Shown in pieces: positions 9,382 through 17,897 of a stretch of 64,000 bases of DNA (position 1 is its first letter; each line of letters starts with the position of its first letter). Made by a program: the position numbers and the translations under genes. The stretch spans positions 52,925-116,924 of the forward strand of contig VGZA01000008.1 in assembly GCA_016872775.1 (NCBI GenBank). The letters run 5' to 3'. The notes under the pieces were generated by a model. It saw only the letters and a list, made by a program, of their open reading frames with translations, had not been told where the DNA came from and made no database searches. The DNA is from Planctomycetota bacterium. Its GTDB lineage: Bacteria; Planctomycetota; Planctomycetia; Pirellulales; Pirellulaceae.

Positions 9382-10699
9382 TGTGGTTCTGTTCGTCGAA
9401 CATGTGTCTCGGGAACTGGATATCGCCTGCGTGATCCGGCATCTTGCCTGGCAGCGTTTCGGCATGGAAGTCGGCGTGGCGTCGCTGACGCAGGGGTTGG
9501 AACAGACATTGCGTGGAACGCCGCCCAGCGTGATTGCAGTTCCCTACTTCTATTCCCGACGCGACATGGGCATTCGCGAAATTCTCATGCGCTGGCCGGG
9601 GGTGCGCGTGGTCAACCTGGCATATGAACAACTGGTATCCCCTGGCAATCAACAATTTAAAGTGCCCCGGGACCCGATCGCCCGCGAACATGTGTTACAC
9701 CTGGCCGTCGGCGATTTTTTCCGCGAATTTCTGGTCCGGCATGGCGTGCCCAGAGATCGGGTACTGATGAGCGGGAGCCTGGCCTGTTCCTTGTACCTGG
9801 CGCCTTACCGCCGCTATTTTGAATCACAGCGCGCGCGGATGGCGACTCAGTACGGACTGGAAATAAATCGTCCCTGGGTGTTTTTCCCCGAAAACTACGG
9901 CGCGGCATTTTTTTCCGATCGGGAAGTGGAGCGGCGCGTTCGCGAAGGCTGCGACCGCCGGGACGTTGAAGAATACCGCCGCACCTCCCGCGATTCCCTG
10001 ACGCAGGTTGCGGACTGGTGCCGACACGCCGCGCTCCACGAAGATGTTGAAATCATCATCCGGCCGCGACCCGCCACTTCGGTCGACACCCTGCGCGCAT
10101 CGTTCCGTGAGGCCGCCGGGGAACTGCCGCCCGACCGGCTGCACTTCATCAAACAGGAGTCCGTCCGCCAATGGACGCTGGCCTGCGATACCGTGGTCTC
10201 GTCCTTCAGTACAACCCTGGTCGAGGCGGCGGTTGCGGATCGTCCGGCCTATCTGCTGATGCCCTCCCCCCTGCCCCGCTCAATGCATTGCGAGTGGCAC
10301 GATCTGGCACCGAAAATCGCGACCGCCGATGAATTCCAGCGTCTGCTGCGCGAAGGCCCGTCGCCGTTTGCCACTTCGTTGCTCCGCCAATGGGCACAAC
10401 TCGAACTACTCAGCTACGGCGATCCGATCTCCAAAGTTGCCGCGATTCTCGCCGCGGCTGTGGGACGCGATTGCCATCTGCCTCCGGTCCCCTCGGCACC
10501 CGTCCTCGACCGGATGCGGCTCCAATGGAAGCGATCCAGGCGGCAATGGAAGCAACGACTATTGACTTCAACCGCATCTCCAGCCGCGAATCCCTGCGAA
10601 TCCCCCGATGCGTTTGATACGCACGATGTCGATGAACGGACCGCCGCATGGGAACAGACGCTCGACCTGCCTTCCCGGGATCTCCGAGCCTGTGCGTAA
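9368..10699 (+). CDS. GT-B-like surface carbohydrate biosynthesis protein
   Basis: A 443-residue protein with a GTG start inside the end of legF. No signal peptide or membrane span. The C-terminal half contains the GT-B-like segments EDVEIIIRPRPATS and DTVVSSFSTTLVEAAVADRP, similar in style to the other unassigned protein of this operon but clearly a different sequence. Its position immediately behind the CMP-sugar synthetase suggests it uses the CMP-sugar, for example as a surface polysaccharide or flagellin/protein transferase. The function is inference; the family resembles proteins annotated simply as surface carbohydrate biosynthesis. It is the last gene of the operon. Confidence 0.7.
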   Translation: MRQADVVLFVEHVSRELDIACVIRHLAWQRFGMEVGVASLTQGLEQTLRGTPPSVIAVPYFYSRRDMGIREILMRWPGVRVVNLAYEQLVSPGNQQFKVPRDPIAREHVLHLAVGDFFREFLVRHGVPRDRVLMSGSLACSLYLAPYRRYFESQRARMATQYGLEINRPWVFFPENYGAAFFSDREVERRVREGCDRRDVEEYRRTSRDSLTQVADWCRHAALHEDVEIIIRPRPATSVDTLRASFREAAGELPPDRLHFIKQESVRQWTLACDTVVSSFSTTLVEAAVADRPAYLLMPSPLPRSMHCEWHDLAPKIATADEFQRLLREGPSPFATSLLRQWAQLELLSYGDPISKVAAILAAAVGRDCHLPPVPSAPVLDRMRLQWKRSRRQWKQRLLTSTASPAANPCESPDAFDTHDVDERTAAWEQTLDLPSRDLRACA

Positions 10700-10823
10700 C
10701 GAACGACATAATGCGGCTCCGTGACCCGCATGGGAGAGTTCGATAAAGAGTGTCCCGCTGGACGCAAAGTTCGACGGGCAGTTATCTTGTCGGTTCCGTC
10801 CCAGCCTACTCCGGAGTTCTGCC

Positions 10824-11603
10824 ATGTCCGCGATTCAAGTCAAAGTGCATGCCCCGAGCGGAACAATCATTCTCAACCGCCCCGAACGCCGCAATGCCCT
10901 GTCGCGGGAGATGCTGCGGCAAATTATTCAGGCGTTCCATGATCTGCACCAGGAAAAGCGCGTACGGGCGGTGATCCTGACCGGGGCAGGCAGCGCGTTT
11001 TGCGCAGGCATGGACCTGGCCGAAATGCAGGCCACCGCGAAGGAGCCCGATGCCCAAGCCCAATGGTATAACGACTCGGTGCTGTACTCGGAACTCTTGG
11101 AGGTCATGCTGCGCTTCCCCAAACCGATCATCGCGGCACTGAACGGCCCCGCGATTGCAGGCGGCATGGGGCTAGCGCTCGGTTCCGATCTGGTCCTGGC
11201 TTCTTCCTCCGCAAGCGTCGGACTTCCCGAACCGCGACGCGGGCTGGTCGCTGGAATGGTATCGCCACTTCTCGCCTTCCGGATCGGCGCGGGACAAGCA
11301 GCTCGATTGCTGGTTACCGCTCGCATCATCCCGGTGGACGAGGCCCTGCGGATCGGGATCGTGCACGAAGTGGTTGGCGACGATCTGATCTGGGCACGTG
11401 CGCACGAGTTGGCCAAGGAATGTGCCGAGTCGGCACCGGAAGCCATTCAATTGACGAAACGCATGCTGTACGACACGATCGGCGAGCACCTGATCACGCA
11501 GTTGACCTCCGGCGCCGCGATCAGTGCCACGGCAAGAACCACCGAGGCGGCTGTGGAGGGACTAGCCGCATTCCTGGAAAAACGACCGCCAAAATGGCAA
11601 TAA
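10824..11603 (+). CDS. enoyl-CoA hydratase/isomerase family protein (LiuC-like)
   Basis: A 259-residue crotonase-fold protein. The N-terminal RPERRNALSREM and the oxyanion-hole region SAFCAGMDLAEM are present, followed by NGPAIAGGMGLALGSDL. At the position of the first catalytic Glu of classical hydratase there is Gly116; the second Glu is kept (Glu136 in GLPEPRRG). That pattern is also seen in methylglutaconyl-CoA hydratase-like members, so leucine or acyl-CoA breakdown is possible. The ATG follows CCGGAG. It stands alone, 124 bp after the legionaminic operon. Confidence 0.85.
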   Translation: MSAIQVKVHAPSGTIILNRPERRNALSREMLRQIIQAFHDLHQEKRVRAVILTGAGSAFCAGMDLAEMQATAKEPDAQAQWYNDSVLYSELLEVMLRFPKPIIAALNGPAIAGGMGLALGSDLVLASSSASVGLPEPRRGLVAGMVSPLLAFRIGAGQAARLLVTARIIPVDEALRIGIVHEVVGDDLIWARAHELAKECAESAPEAIQLTKRMLYDTIGEHLITQLTSGAAISATARTTEAAVEGLAAFLEKRPPKWQ

Positions 11604-11800
11604 GATCTCCTCGCAGGCGAACACCTCACACGGAAAAAACAATTTGGAAGGGTTGGACGACCGTCCGCGCGGAGATTAGTCTGATCGCGGACCATTCGCC
11701 CATAGGCACGCCCGCGGGGTTCGTCGAAAATCGCCATTGTCTGGCCGTCAAGTTGACGGCAAAGAAATTCATCGACGTCGCGCGCGAAAGGTAGGGGACC

Positions 11801-14215
11801 ATGAACATGATCGGGCTCGGTTTAGCGGAAATTGTCTTGCTGGGAATGCTCGGTGGAAGCCTGGGGCTGGGGATGCCGACGAGCATTCCTCCCTTGCCGG
11901 AAGACCCGCTGCTGGCCAAAGTCGCGCCTGCCGAATGCCTGGCATACGTTACCTGGTCGGGCACCGTAACGATCGATCCGTCGAGTGCCAACTCAACGGA
12001 GAAACTGCTGAATGAACCGCAGATCCGGAAGTTCCTTAAGGAGATCGAAAGCCGGATTAACCAATCGATGCAGGCGTCCGCACAGCCCGGGCCGGCGGGA
12101 CTCGAGCCGTTCGCCATCTTGCAGTCGATCATGAACCGCCCCGGCGCCGCTTACCTTGCCAAGCTGAAACTAGATCCGATGGGCCCCACCGATCTCGAAG
12201 CCGCACTGATACTGCAGACAGGGGATGATGGCCCGAAAATCGAAGCACTGTTCAAGCAACTGTTCGCAGCCGCCGGCCCGATCGAACCGGTCCAGATCGG
12301 CACGCGGACATTTCAACGTATCGCCGCCCAGCCCAACCAACCGGCGATCACTTTCGGCGTTCGCGGCAAGTACTTTATCCTGGGTACCGGCGAAGGAATT
12401 ATCGAGAGCATCGAACAGCGGGCCCGCCAGGAAGCGCCGAAATGGCTCACCGATCTCCGCCAACGCCTTGCCGTTCCGCGCATCTCCGGCATCAGTTATG
12501 TCAATCTATCCAAAATCATCCCGATCGTCATGGAAGCCGCGGGACCGGGTGCAGTTTTGGCGCGTGGCATAATGAGTTCACTGGGGCTCGATATGATCAC
12601 CAGCTTCACATCGGTAACCGGGCTGGATGAAAAAGGGTTCGTGAACCGGTCGGAATTGGCGGTCGGCGGGATTCCGATCGGGTTGCTCGGCTTTCTGGAT
12701 ATGCCATCGCTCACCGAAAATGACCTGCAACTGATTCCCGAAAAGAGCCCCGTCGCCACGATGATCCGCATCGACTACGGCAAAATCTACGATTGGGCAA
12801 TGAGCCAATGGGGACAATTCGCGCCGCTTGAAAAGCAAAACTATGATGCCGCACTCGGCCGGATGGAAACGCAGCTTAACCTTAACTTGCGCCGGGATAT
12901 CATCGGTTCTCTGGGTGACTCTCTGCGGATTGTCGCCGAACCAGGCGGCGGCACAGAACTGATCAACGGCTGGACGATTACCGTTCCCGTCAAGGATCGC
13001 CAGAGATTCAGTCAGGTTTACGAACAACTGATGCAGTTGCTGGGCGTTCTGTCCACGCAGGGACAAGTGCCGCCGATCAAACAGTCGGCGTTAGGCAAGT
13101 ACAAGGCCTACAGTATTACGTTACCCGCTCCGGAATTACCGATCGCACCGACCTGGTGCCTCACGGAGAAGGAACTGATCCTGTCGATGTCTTCCCAATC
13201 CCTGCAAACCGCGGCCAACCGCACGACGGCGAATCCTTCGCTGGCGAAACGGGCCGACGTGGCAGAACGTCTAAAGAACGGCCCGCCGATGCTGATGGCA
13301 GTGAGCATGGACATGCGCGCCATCCTGCAGGCCATGATGCCGCTCGTGGAAGCGGGCCTGCAGCAGGCGATGGCCCAAGGCGCGTTGCCAGGTAACGAAC
13401 CGTTCCAACTGCCGCCGATCGAAGTGCTGACCAAGCATCTCGAACCCAGCCTGATCGCAATGATGCGCACGAAGTCGGGCGTCGAGCTTTATTCGCGACA
13501 GACATTTCCCGGCGGAAATCTGGGTTCGTCGATGCCAACGACCTTGGCGCTGTTGCTGCCCGCCGTTCAATCGGCGCGTCATGCCGCCCAGCGAACCCAG
13601 AGCATGAACAACTTGAAGCTGATCCTGCTTGCCATGCACAATTTCCATGACGCCTACGAGGGATTCCCCGCGGCCTACAGCCTGACGAAGGATGGTAAAC
13701 CCGGATTGAGCTGGCGCGTGCACATACTGCCATACATCGATCAAGACCAACTCTATCGTCAATTTCACCTGGACGAACCCTGGGACAGCGAACACAACAA
13801 GAAGTTGATTGCGAGCATGCCGATGACTTACCGGTCCCCGCTGAGCACCGCCGAGCCCGGTCGCACCAATTACCTTGGCGTGAGCGGCGAAAAGGGCATC
13901 ATCGCCAAACCGGAAGGTGATAAAGCGAAAGAACACCCCGTCGGGCTGCCCTTGTCAAAGGTCACGGATGGGACGTCAAACACGATCGCCGTCGTCGAGG
14001 CGAGCGATCCGTCCGCGGTGATCTGGACGAAGCCGGATGACTATGAACCCGACCCAAACGATCCGCTGAAGGGACTGGTGGGTCTGCATGCCCAACAAGG
14101 TTTCCTTGCCGTGCTGGCGGACGGTTCCGTGCGATTCATCAGTAGCGCCGTAAATGCCGATGTATTGAGGGCATTGATGACGCGCAACGGTGGCGAAGCC
14201 GTTCGGGCACCATAG
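11801..14215 (+). CDS. large DUF1559-domain protein
   Basis: An 804-residue protein. A hydrophobic N-terminus (LAEIVLLGMLGGSLGLGM) may be a signal or anchor. Residues 30-600 contain no domain I can name, with long amphipathic segments. The last 200 residues are a DUF1559 domain: SMNNLKLILLAMHNFHDAY, WRVHILPYIDQDQLYRQF, VTDGTSNTIAVVEA and the C-terminal [17 protein letters not shown]1559 is greatly expanded in planctomycetes and usually follows a prepilin N-terminus; here the prepilin motif is missing and the domain is fused behind a long region instead. The ATG follows AGGGGACC. Function unknown, probably at the cell surface. Confidence 0.85.
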   Translation: MNMIGLGLAEIVLLGMLGGSLGLGMPTSIPPLPEDPLLAKVAPAECLAYVTWSGTVTIDPSSANSTEKLLNEPQIRKFLKEIESRINQSMQASAQPGPAGLEPFAILQSIMNRPGAAYLAKLKLDPMGPTDLEAALILQTGDDGPKIEALFKQLFAAAGPIEPVQIGTRTFQRIAAQPNQPAITFGVRGKYFILGTGEGIIESIEQRARQEAPKWLTDLRQRLAVPRISGISYVNLSKIIPIVMEAAGPGAVLARGIMSSLGLDMITSFTSVTGLDEKGFVNRSELAVGGIPIGLLGFLDMPSLTENDLQLIPEKSPVATMIRIDYGKIYDWAMSQWGQFAPLEKQNYDAALGRMETQLNLNLRRDIIGSLGDSLRIVAEPGGGTELINGWTITVPVKDRQRFSQVYEQLMQLLGVLSTQGQVPPIKQSALGKYKAYSITLPAPELPIAPTWCLTEKELILSMSSQSLQTAANRTTANPSLAKRADVAERLKNGPPMLMAVSMDMRAILQAMMPLVEAGLQQAMAQGALPGNEPFQLPPIEVLTKHLEPSLIAMMRTKSGVELYSRQTFPGGNLGSSMPTTLALLLPAVQSARHAAQRTQSMNNLKLILLAMHNFHDAYEGFPAAYSLTKDGKPGLSWRVHILPYIDQDQLYRQFHLDEPWDSEHNKKLIASMPMTYRSPLSTAEPGRTNYLGVSGEKGIIAKPEGDKAKEHPVGLPLSKVTDGTSNTIAVVEASDPSAVIWTKPDDYEPDPNDPLKGLVGLHAQQGFLAVLADGSVRFISSAVNADVLRALMTRNGGEAVRAP

Positions 14216-14357
14216 CGGCGAAAGCGACCGGTGCCCGCTGCAGTGGCATTTTGCCCCTGACCCTGCCTGGGGCATCTTACCCCAGCAATTCGTGCCTGGG
14301 GCATGCTGCCATCGGCCGCGAACGAAGTGCAGATTGGCGGAGACAGGGCGTCGCAAT
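14216..14357. repeat. convergent intergenic region with TGCCTGGGGCAT direct repeats
   Basis: The 12-mer TGCCTGGGGCAT occurs at 14264-14275 and 14293-14304. A TTGCCCC at 14251-14257 and ACCCC at 14279-14283 can pair with it, so several alternative hairpins are possible between two convergent genes. There is no clear T-run, so a terminator role is possible but unproven. Confidence 0.5.
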
Positions 14358-15665
14358 CTACTCCACCCATTTTCGCACGACGACTGCAGCGGCCTGACCT
14401 TGGGGAGAGATGCTCAACTTCAAGCAGATCTCTCCGGTTGACTCGTCGTCTCGGGTGGCGACACGGATCGGGCAGGCGGGATCGGGCGTACGATAATTCA
14501 GTGTGGGAAACAGCGATCCGGATCGCAGGCAGAGCAGGCTGGCGATCAGTTCCACAACTCCTCCTCCGGCTCCCAGATTTCCGTGGTAGCTTTTGGCCGC
14601 GGTCACGGGAACGTCACGATCACCGAACAGGTCGCGGATCGCCTCGGCCTCCGCCTGATCAGCGGCCCGCGTTCCCAGCCCATGGGCATTAATATGCCCG
14701 ACCTGTTCGGTTCGTATGTCGGCCACACGCAGGGCCTGCCGCATCGCGTTGCCGAGCGCCTCGCGGGGAAGAGCCTCACCCCGCCGCGACAAAACGGCGG
14801 AAGAACCGTGCCCGATCACCTCGCCAAGGATCCTCGCGTTGCGATTGCGCGCGTGCGTAAGTTCCTCGAGCAGCAGCGCACCGGCGCCTTCCCCCAAAAC
14901 CTGCCCCGCCCGGTCCCGGTCGAACGGTCGACACAGGCTGGCCAGGTCCTCGCCCCGAGCGACCTCTTCCTGCAACAACACATGCACGGTGCGCAGGGCA
15001 TGCACGCGCGTCCCCGTGGCACCGGCGATCATCGCGTCGGCGCTTCCGCGCGCAATCGTCGTGTAGGCCTCACCGATCGCCAGGCAAGACGAGGCTTCGC
15101 GGGAAGTGATCGAATTACTTGGTCCGCGCAAGTCGTTGTAAATCGCGATGTGACTCGCCGGCATGTTCGGCAAGTACTTTAACAACCAGAGCGGATCGAC
15201 GTTGGAAATTCCCAGGTCGCCCCAACGCGGAAACTGGAACTTTCCGTTTTCGTCCAGGCACTTGCGGATCCCGGCGGTGAACTCCTCGGGAACCGTCATA
15301 ATATGGTCGGAACCGAAGGTGACTCCGGTACGCTCCGGATCGCGTTGCGATACCACCAACCCGGCATCGACCAGGCAACGTTGCGCGGCTGCAACCCCCA
15401 TCTGAATCTCACGGCACATCAATTTCGTGCCTTTTTTGATCGTCCGCTGCAACGTCTTCTCCAGCGGACCAAAGTCGTCGATCTCCGCGTTGAAATCACG
15501 CGCCTCGGCACCCAATGCGATCGGCAGCCCTTCCGGGGGAATGCGCTGCAGTCGAGCGAACCCAGAGCGGCGCGCGGTCAAGGCATCATCCATCGCCTCC
15601 GGAGTAATCCCCAAAGGACTGACCAGGCCCATTCCAGTAATGACAACCCTTCTTGTCCCTGTCAA
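14358..15665 (-). CDS. beta-ketoacyl-ACP synthase-like protein with Cys-to-Glu active site
   Basis: A 435-residue thiolase-fold protein of the FabF type: RRVVITGMGLVSPLG at the start, GEGAGALLLEE and NAHGLGT near the middle and end. The nucleophile position (GPSNSITSRE) has Glu190 where FabF has Cys. His328 (NAHG) is kept, but the second catalytic His is replaced by Asn363 (AKSYHGN). It therefore should not do the normal condensation and resembles chain-length-factor or decarboxylating ketosynthases. The start is TTG at 15665; no better in-frame start exists and the family motif begins five codons later. No ACP or partner ketosynthase is adjacent. It has its own promoter candidate. Confidence 0.85.
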   Translation of the reverse strand: MTGTRRVVITGMGLVSPLGITPEAMDDALTARRSGFARLQRIPPEGLPIALGAEARDFNAEIDDFGPLEKTLQRTIKKGTKLMCREIQMGVAAAQRCLVDAGLVVSQRDPERTGVTFGSDHIMTVPEEFTAGIRKCLDENGKFQFPRWGDLGISNVDPLWLLKYLPNMPASHIAIYNDLRGPSNSITSREASSCLAIGEAYTTIARGSADAMIAGATGTRVHALRTVHVLLQEEVARGEDLASLCRPFDRDRAGQVLGEGAGALLLEELTHARNRNARILGEVIGHGSSAVLSRRGEALPREALGNAMRQALRVADIRTEQVGHINAHGLGTRAADQAEAEAIRDLFGDRDVPVTAAKSYHGNLGAGGGVVELIASLLCLRSGSLFPTLNYRTPDPACPIRVATRDDESTGEICLKLSISPQGQAAAVVVRKWVE

Positions 15666-15682
15666 TTTCTTATCCCTGTCAA
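15650..15682. repeat. 17-bp-period tandem duplication over the ketosynthase start
   Basis: TTCTTGTCCCTGTCAA (15650-15665) is followed after one base by TTCTTATCCCTGTCAA (15667-15682), one mismatch. On the minus strand each copy begins with TTGACAGGGA. Only the proximal TTG opens the ketosynthase frame; the distal one runs into a stop after six codons. Confidence 0.8.
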
Positions 15683-15711
15683 CTCCGAGGCGGATCGTTT
15701 TCGTCGGCCTA

Positions 15712-15740
15712 ATTCTATAACCGGCACTGGCAGGGGTCGA
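15712..15740 (-). promoter_or_regulatory. sigma-70-like promoter for the ketosynthase-like gene
   Basis: On the minus strand TCGACC (15735-15740) is followed after 17 bp by TAGAAT (15712-15717), about 45 bp before the TTG start. It matches the consensus at 4 of 6 and 5 of 6 positions. Confidence 0.45.
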
Positions 15741-15758
15741 GCGGGGAGAAACCGGTGG

Positions 15759-17096
15759 CTATTCCGAAGCCCGTTGCCGCCAGCCGAACCGCTGCATTCG
15801 ATCCATCAATACGGCCCCGACAATCAATAGTCCCAAGACCACCCGCTGCATGTTACTTTCCACATTCAGCAAATTCATGCCGTTGTTGATCACCGCGATC
15901 ACCAGCGCGCCGAGCAACGTCCCCAGAACCTTGCCTTCGCCTCCACTGAGGCTCGTCCCGCCAACGACCACTGCCGCAATCACGTACAACTCGTACATCG
16001 CCCCGTACGACGGCGAGGCACTCTTCAAGTTCGAGGTCATGACCACACCACCCAGGCCAGCCATCAAGGCCGAAATGACGTAGGAACTTACGACGACACG
16101 CTTGACAGGCACCGCCGAAAGTCGCGCCGCCGCCAGGTTGCCTCCTACCGCGTAGAGGTGGCGGCCGAAGATCGTTCGCGTCATCACGAACCAGGCCAGC
16201 AGGTAAAGCATGACCGTCAAGACCACCGCGTTCGGTATGCCCCACGTCGCGCCACGTCCCAGCCAGGTGAACGAATCGGGAATTTGATAGACCGATTCGT
16301 TATTGGTGAGTTTGGACGCCACGCCGCCCACCATTAACATCATTCCCAGGGTCATGATGAATGGCGGAATGCGGAATTGGGTCAACATCAACCCGCTGAT
16401 CAGCCCCACGCAGCCGCAGGCGACGACGCCGATCAGCGATGCCAGAGTCATCCCCGCCACTCCCGCCTCCAGCGCGCCGGCCCCGTCGCGTATTACCAGT
16501 CCGGTGACGACGGCGGAAAAGGCGACCTGACTGCCCACGGAAAGATCGATACCGCCGGCGATGATCACCATCGTCATGCCGATCGCCATGATTGCAATCA
16601 CAGAGATCTGGTTGGCGACATTAAGCAGGTTTGCCGCGGTCAGAAACGTCGGCCAGAAATAGCCCTGCGGCGACAGCAGGCGCGGGTGGCCTAGTCCGGG
16701 AAAATCGTCGGCCAGTTTCGCCAGCAGGCTCCAGCCGGCCACCGTTTCCGAACAGATCATGAGATCGACCGGCAATTCGCGGCGATGCAATTCCAACAGT
16801 CGCCGCCGCACGTCGGGTGGATCGCCCTCCACAACGACGAGATCTATTCCGCGCGGGCGGAGCCCGGTCACGATGGCATCCAGAAACTGCCGTTCCTCCG
16901 CCGTCGGTCGTCCCAGTACGACGATACGCGAAATCGGCTGTTGAATATCGGCAAGCTGCGTTTCGATCTGTCGAGCTGCCGCTGCTCCACGCGGCTGGTG
17001 TGGCGTGTTCGTCAGCAGACTGAACAGCCCGCACAAGCCGACCAATACCACGACGATGCCGTAATCGGTTATCGGACGTTTCGATCGACTGGCCAT
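15759..17096 (-). CDS. RbsC-type ABC transporter permease with inserted domain
   Basis: A 445-residue membrane protein. The C-terminal 300 residues are a classic sugar ABC permease: IIAGGIDLSVGS, RIPPFIMTLGMM, TIFGRHLYAVGGNLAAARLS and VVGGTSLSGGEG. A first membrane helix (residues 11-29) is separated from the rest by about 110 residues containing a Rossmann-like segment (RIVVLGRPTAEERQFL, then GIDLVVVEG and DLMICSETVAGW). That segment is not part of RbsC. The ATG at 17096 was chosen because the longer frame enters the upstream gene. No ATPase or substrate-binding gene is adjacent, so the transported compound is unknown. Confidence 0.85.
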   Translation of the reverse strand: MASRSKRPITDYGIVVVLVGLCGLFSLLTNTPHQPRGAAAARQIETQLADIQQPISRIVVLGRPTAEERQFLDAIVTGLRPRGIDLVVVEGDPPDVRRRLLELHRRELPVDLMICSETVAGWSLLAKLADDFPGLGHPRLLSPQGYFWPTFLTAANLLNVANQISVIAIMAIGMTMVIIAGGIDLSVGSQVAFSAVVTGLVIRDGAGALEAGVAGMTLASLIGVVACGCVGLISGLMLTQFRIPPFIMTLGMMLMVGGVASKLTNNESVYQIPDSFTWLGRGATWGIPNAVVLTVMLYLLAWFVMTRTIFGRHLYAVGGNLAAARLSAVPVKRVVVSSYVISALMAGLGGVVMTSNLKSASPSYGAMYELYVIAAVVVGGTSLSGGEGKVLGTLLGALVIAVINNGMNLLNVESNMQRVVLGLLIVGAVLMDRMQRFGWRQRASE

Positions 17097-17128
17097 GGCC
17101 GCAAACCGCGATATCCGCGTCCCGAACG

Positions 17129-17809
17129 TCAGTGCAAGCGCAACATCTGCCAGAAGCCCTGGGCAACGCTCTGGGGATCGTTCGTCAGATAGGCCGCGAT
17201 CAGTCCCACCAGGGCCAATCCGGTCAGGGCGAAGAGGTAACCGTGACGATTGCGCGTCGAACTCGATCCTCGCAGTGCCGCGCGCAGCGCCAACTCCAGA
17301 CGCCGCCATCCCGCATACGCCTCGTACGTCTGACCTTCCGGCAACGATCCGGCAGATATCAACTGCACCGTGCGTAGAAAGTCGGTCTGTTCAATCTGCA
17401 GTTGCACCGACAATTGCGGGAGCACCAGGCAATCGCCTACCCACCTTGCCTCCTTGTCCAGCTGTCCCACGACGGTTCCCAGCAACGGGCGCAATTGCTC
17501 GGAACGAATGTTGTAAACCACGAGTCGCGGGCGCATCAAAAGGACGGCCAGGGTCAGGCAGAGCGAGTAAAAACAGAGCAAGAGCAGCCAGACAAAGCCC
17601 GGCCAGTTCGCTGCCGCCTGCTCGGGCATGAATAATTCCATCGGTCCCGCCAGCACCAACCCGCTAATTCCGATTCCGAGAGCAGCGGTATCGCGCGCTC
17701 CGGTGGTCAGGAACGGCCGGCGACCGAGGTTGATCAGCCCCAGCAACAGCAGATACATCGCCAGCGGCCCCAGCGCCACGATCTGATGTACTCGGTCCGG
17801 AAAAAACAT
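17129..17809 (-). CDS. membrane protein of unknown function
   Basis: A 226-residue protein with about four hydrophobic segments: ALGPLAMYLLLLGLINL, a glycine-rich one near residues 42-58, FVWLLLLCFYSLCLTLAVLL and a C-terminal YLFALTGLALVGLIAAYL. The middle (residues 95-190) is hydrophilic. I recognise no family. The ATG at 17809 follows GAGAGGGGG and is preferred over a longer frame from 17866 that would overlap the promoter. It ends 32 bp before the permease, so the two are probably co-transcribed and may act together. Confidence 0.75.
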   Translation of the reverse strand: MFFPDRVHQIVALGPLAMYLLLLGLINLGRRPFLTTGARDTAALGIGISGLVLAGPMELFMPEQAAANWPGFVWLLLLCFYSLCLTLAVLLMRPRLVVYNIRSEQLRPLLGTVVGQLDKEARWVGDCLVLPQLSVQLQIEQTDFLRTVQLISAGSLPEGQTYEAYAGWRRLELALRAALRGSSSTRNRHGYLFALTGLALVGLIAAYLTNDPQSVAQGFWQMLRLH

Positions 17810-17833
17810 GCGGCCCCCTCTCCAGCTGAGGTT

Positions 17834-17863
17834 ATTGTAGCGGGCCGCAACTGGAGGGAACAA
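17834..17863 (-). promoter_or_regulatory. sigma-70-like promoter for the membrane protein/permease pair
   Basis: On the minus strand TTGTTC (17858-17863) and TACAAT (17834-17839) are separated by 18 bp and lie 25-54 bp before the ATG at 17809. This separates the pair from the ribosomal operon just upstream. Confidence 0.5.
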
Positions 17864-17897
17864 CAAGAATTTTGAGGATGCTCGTTCCCAACGACGA

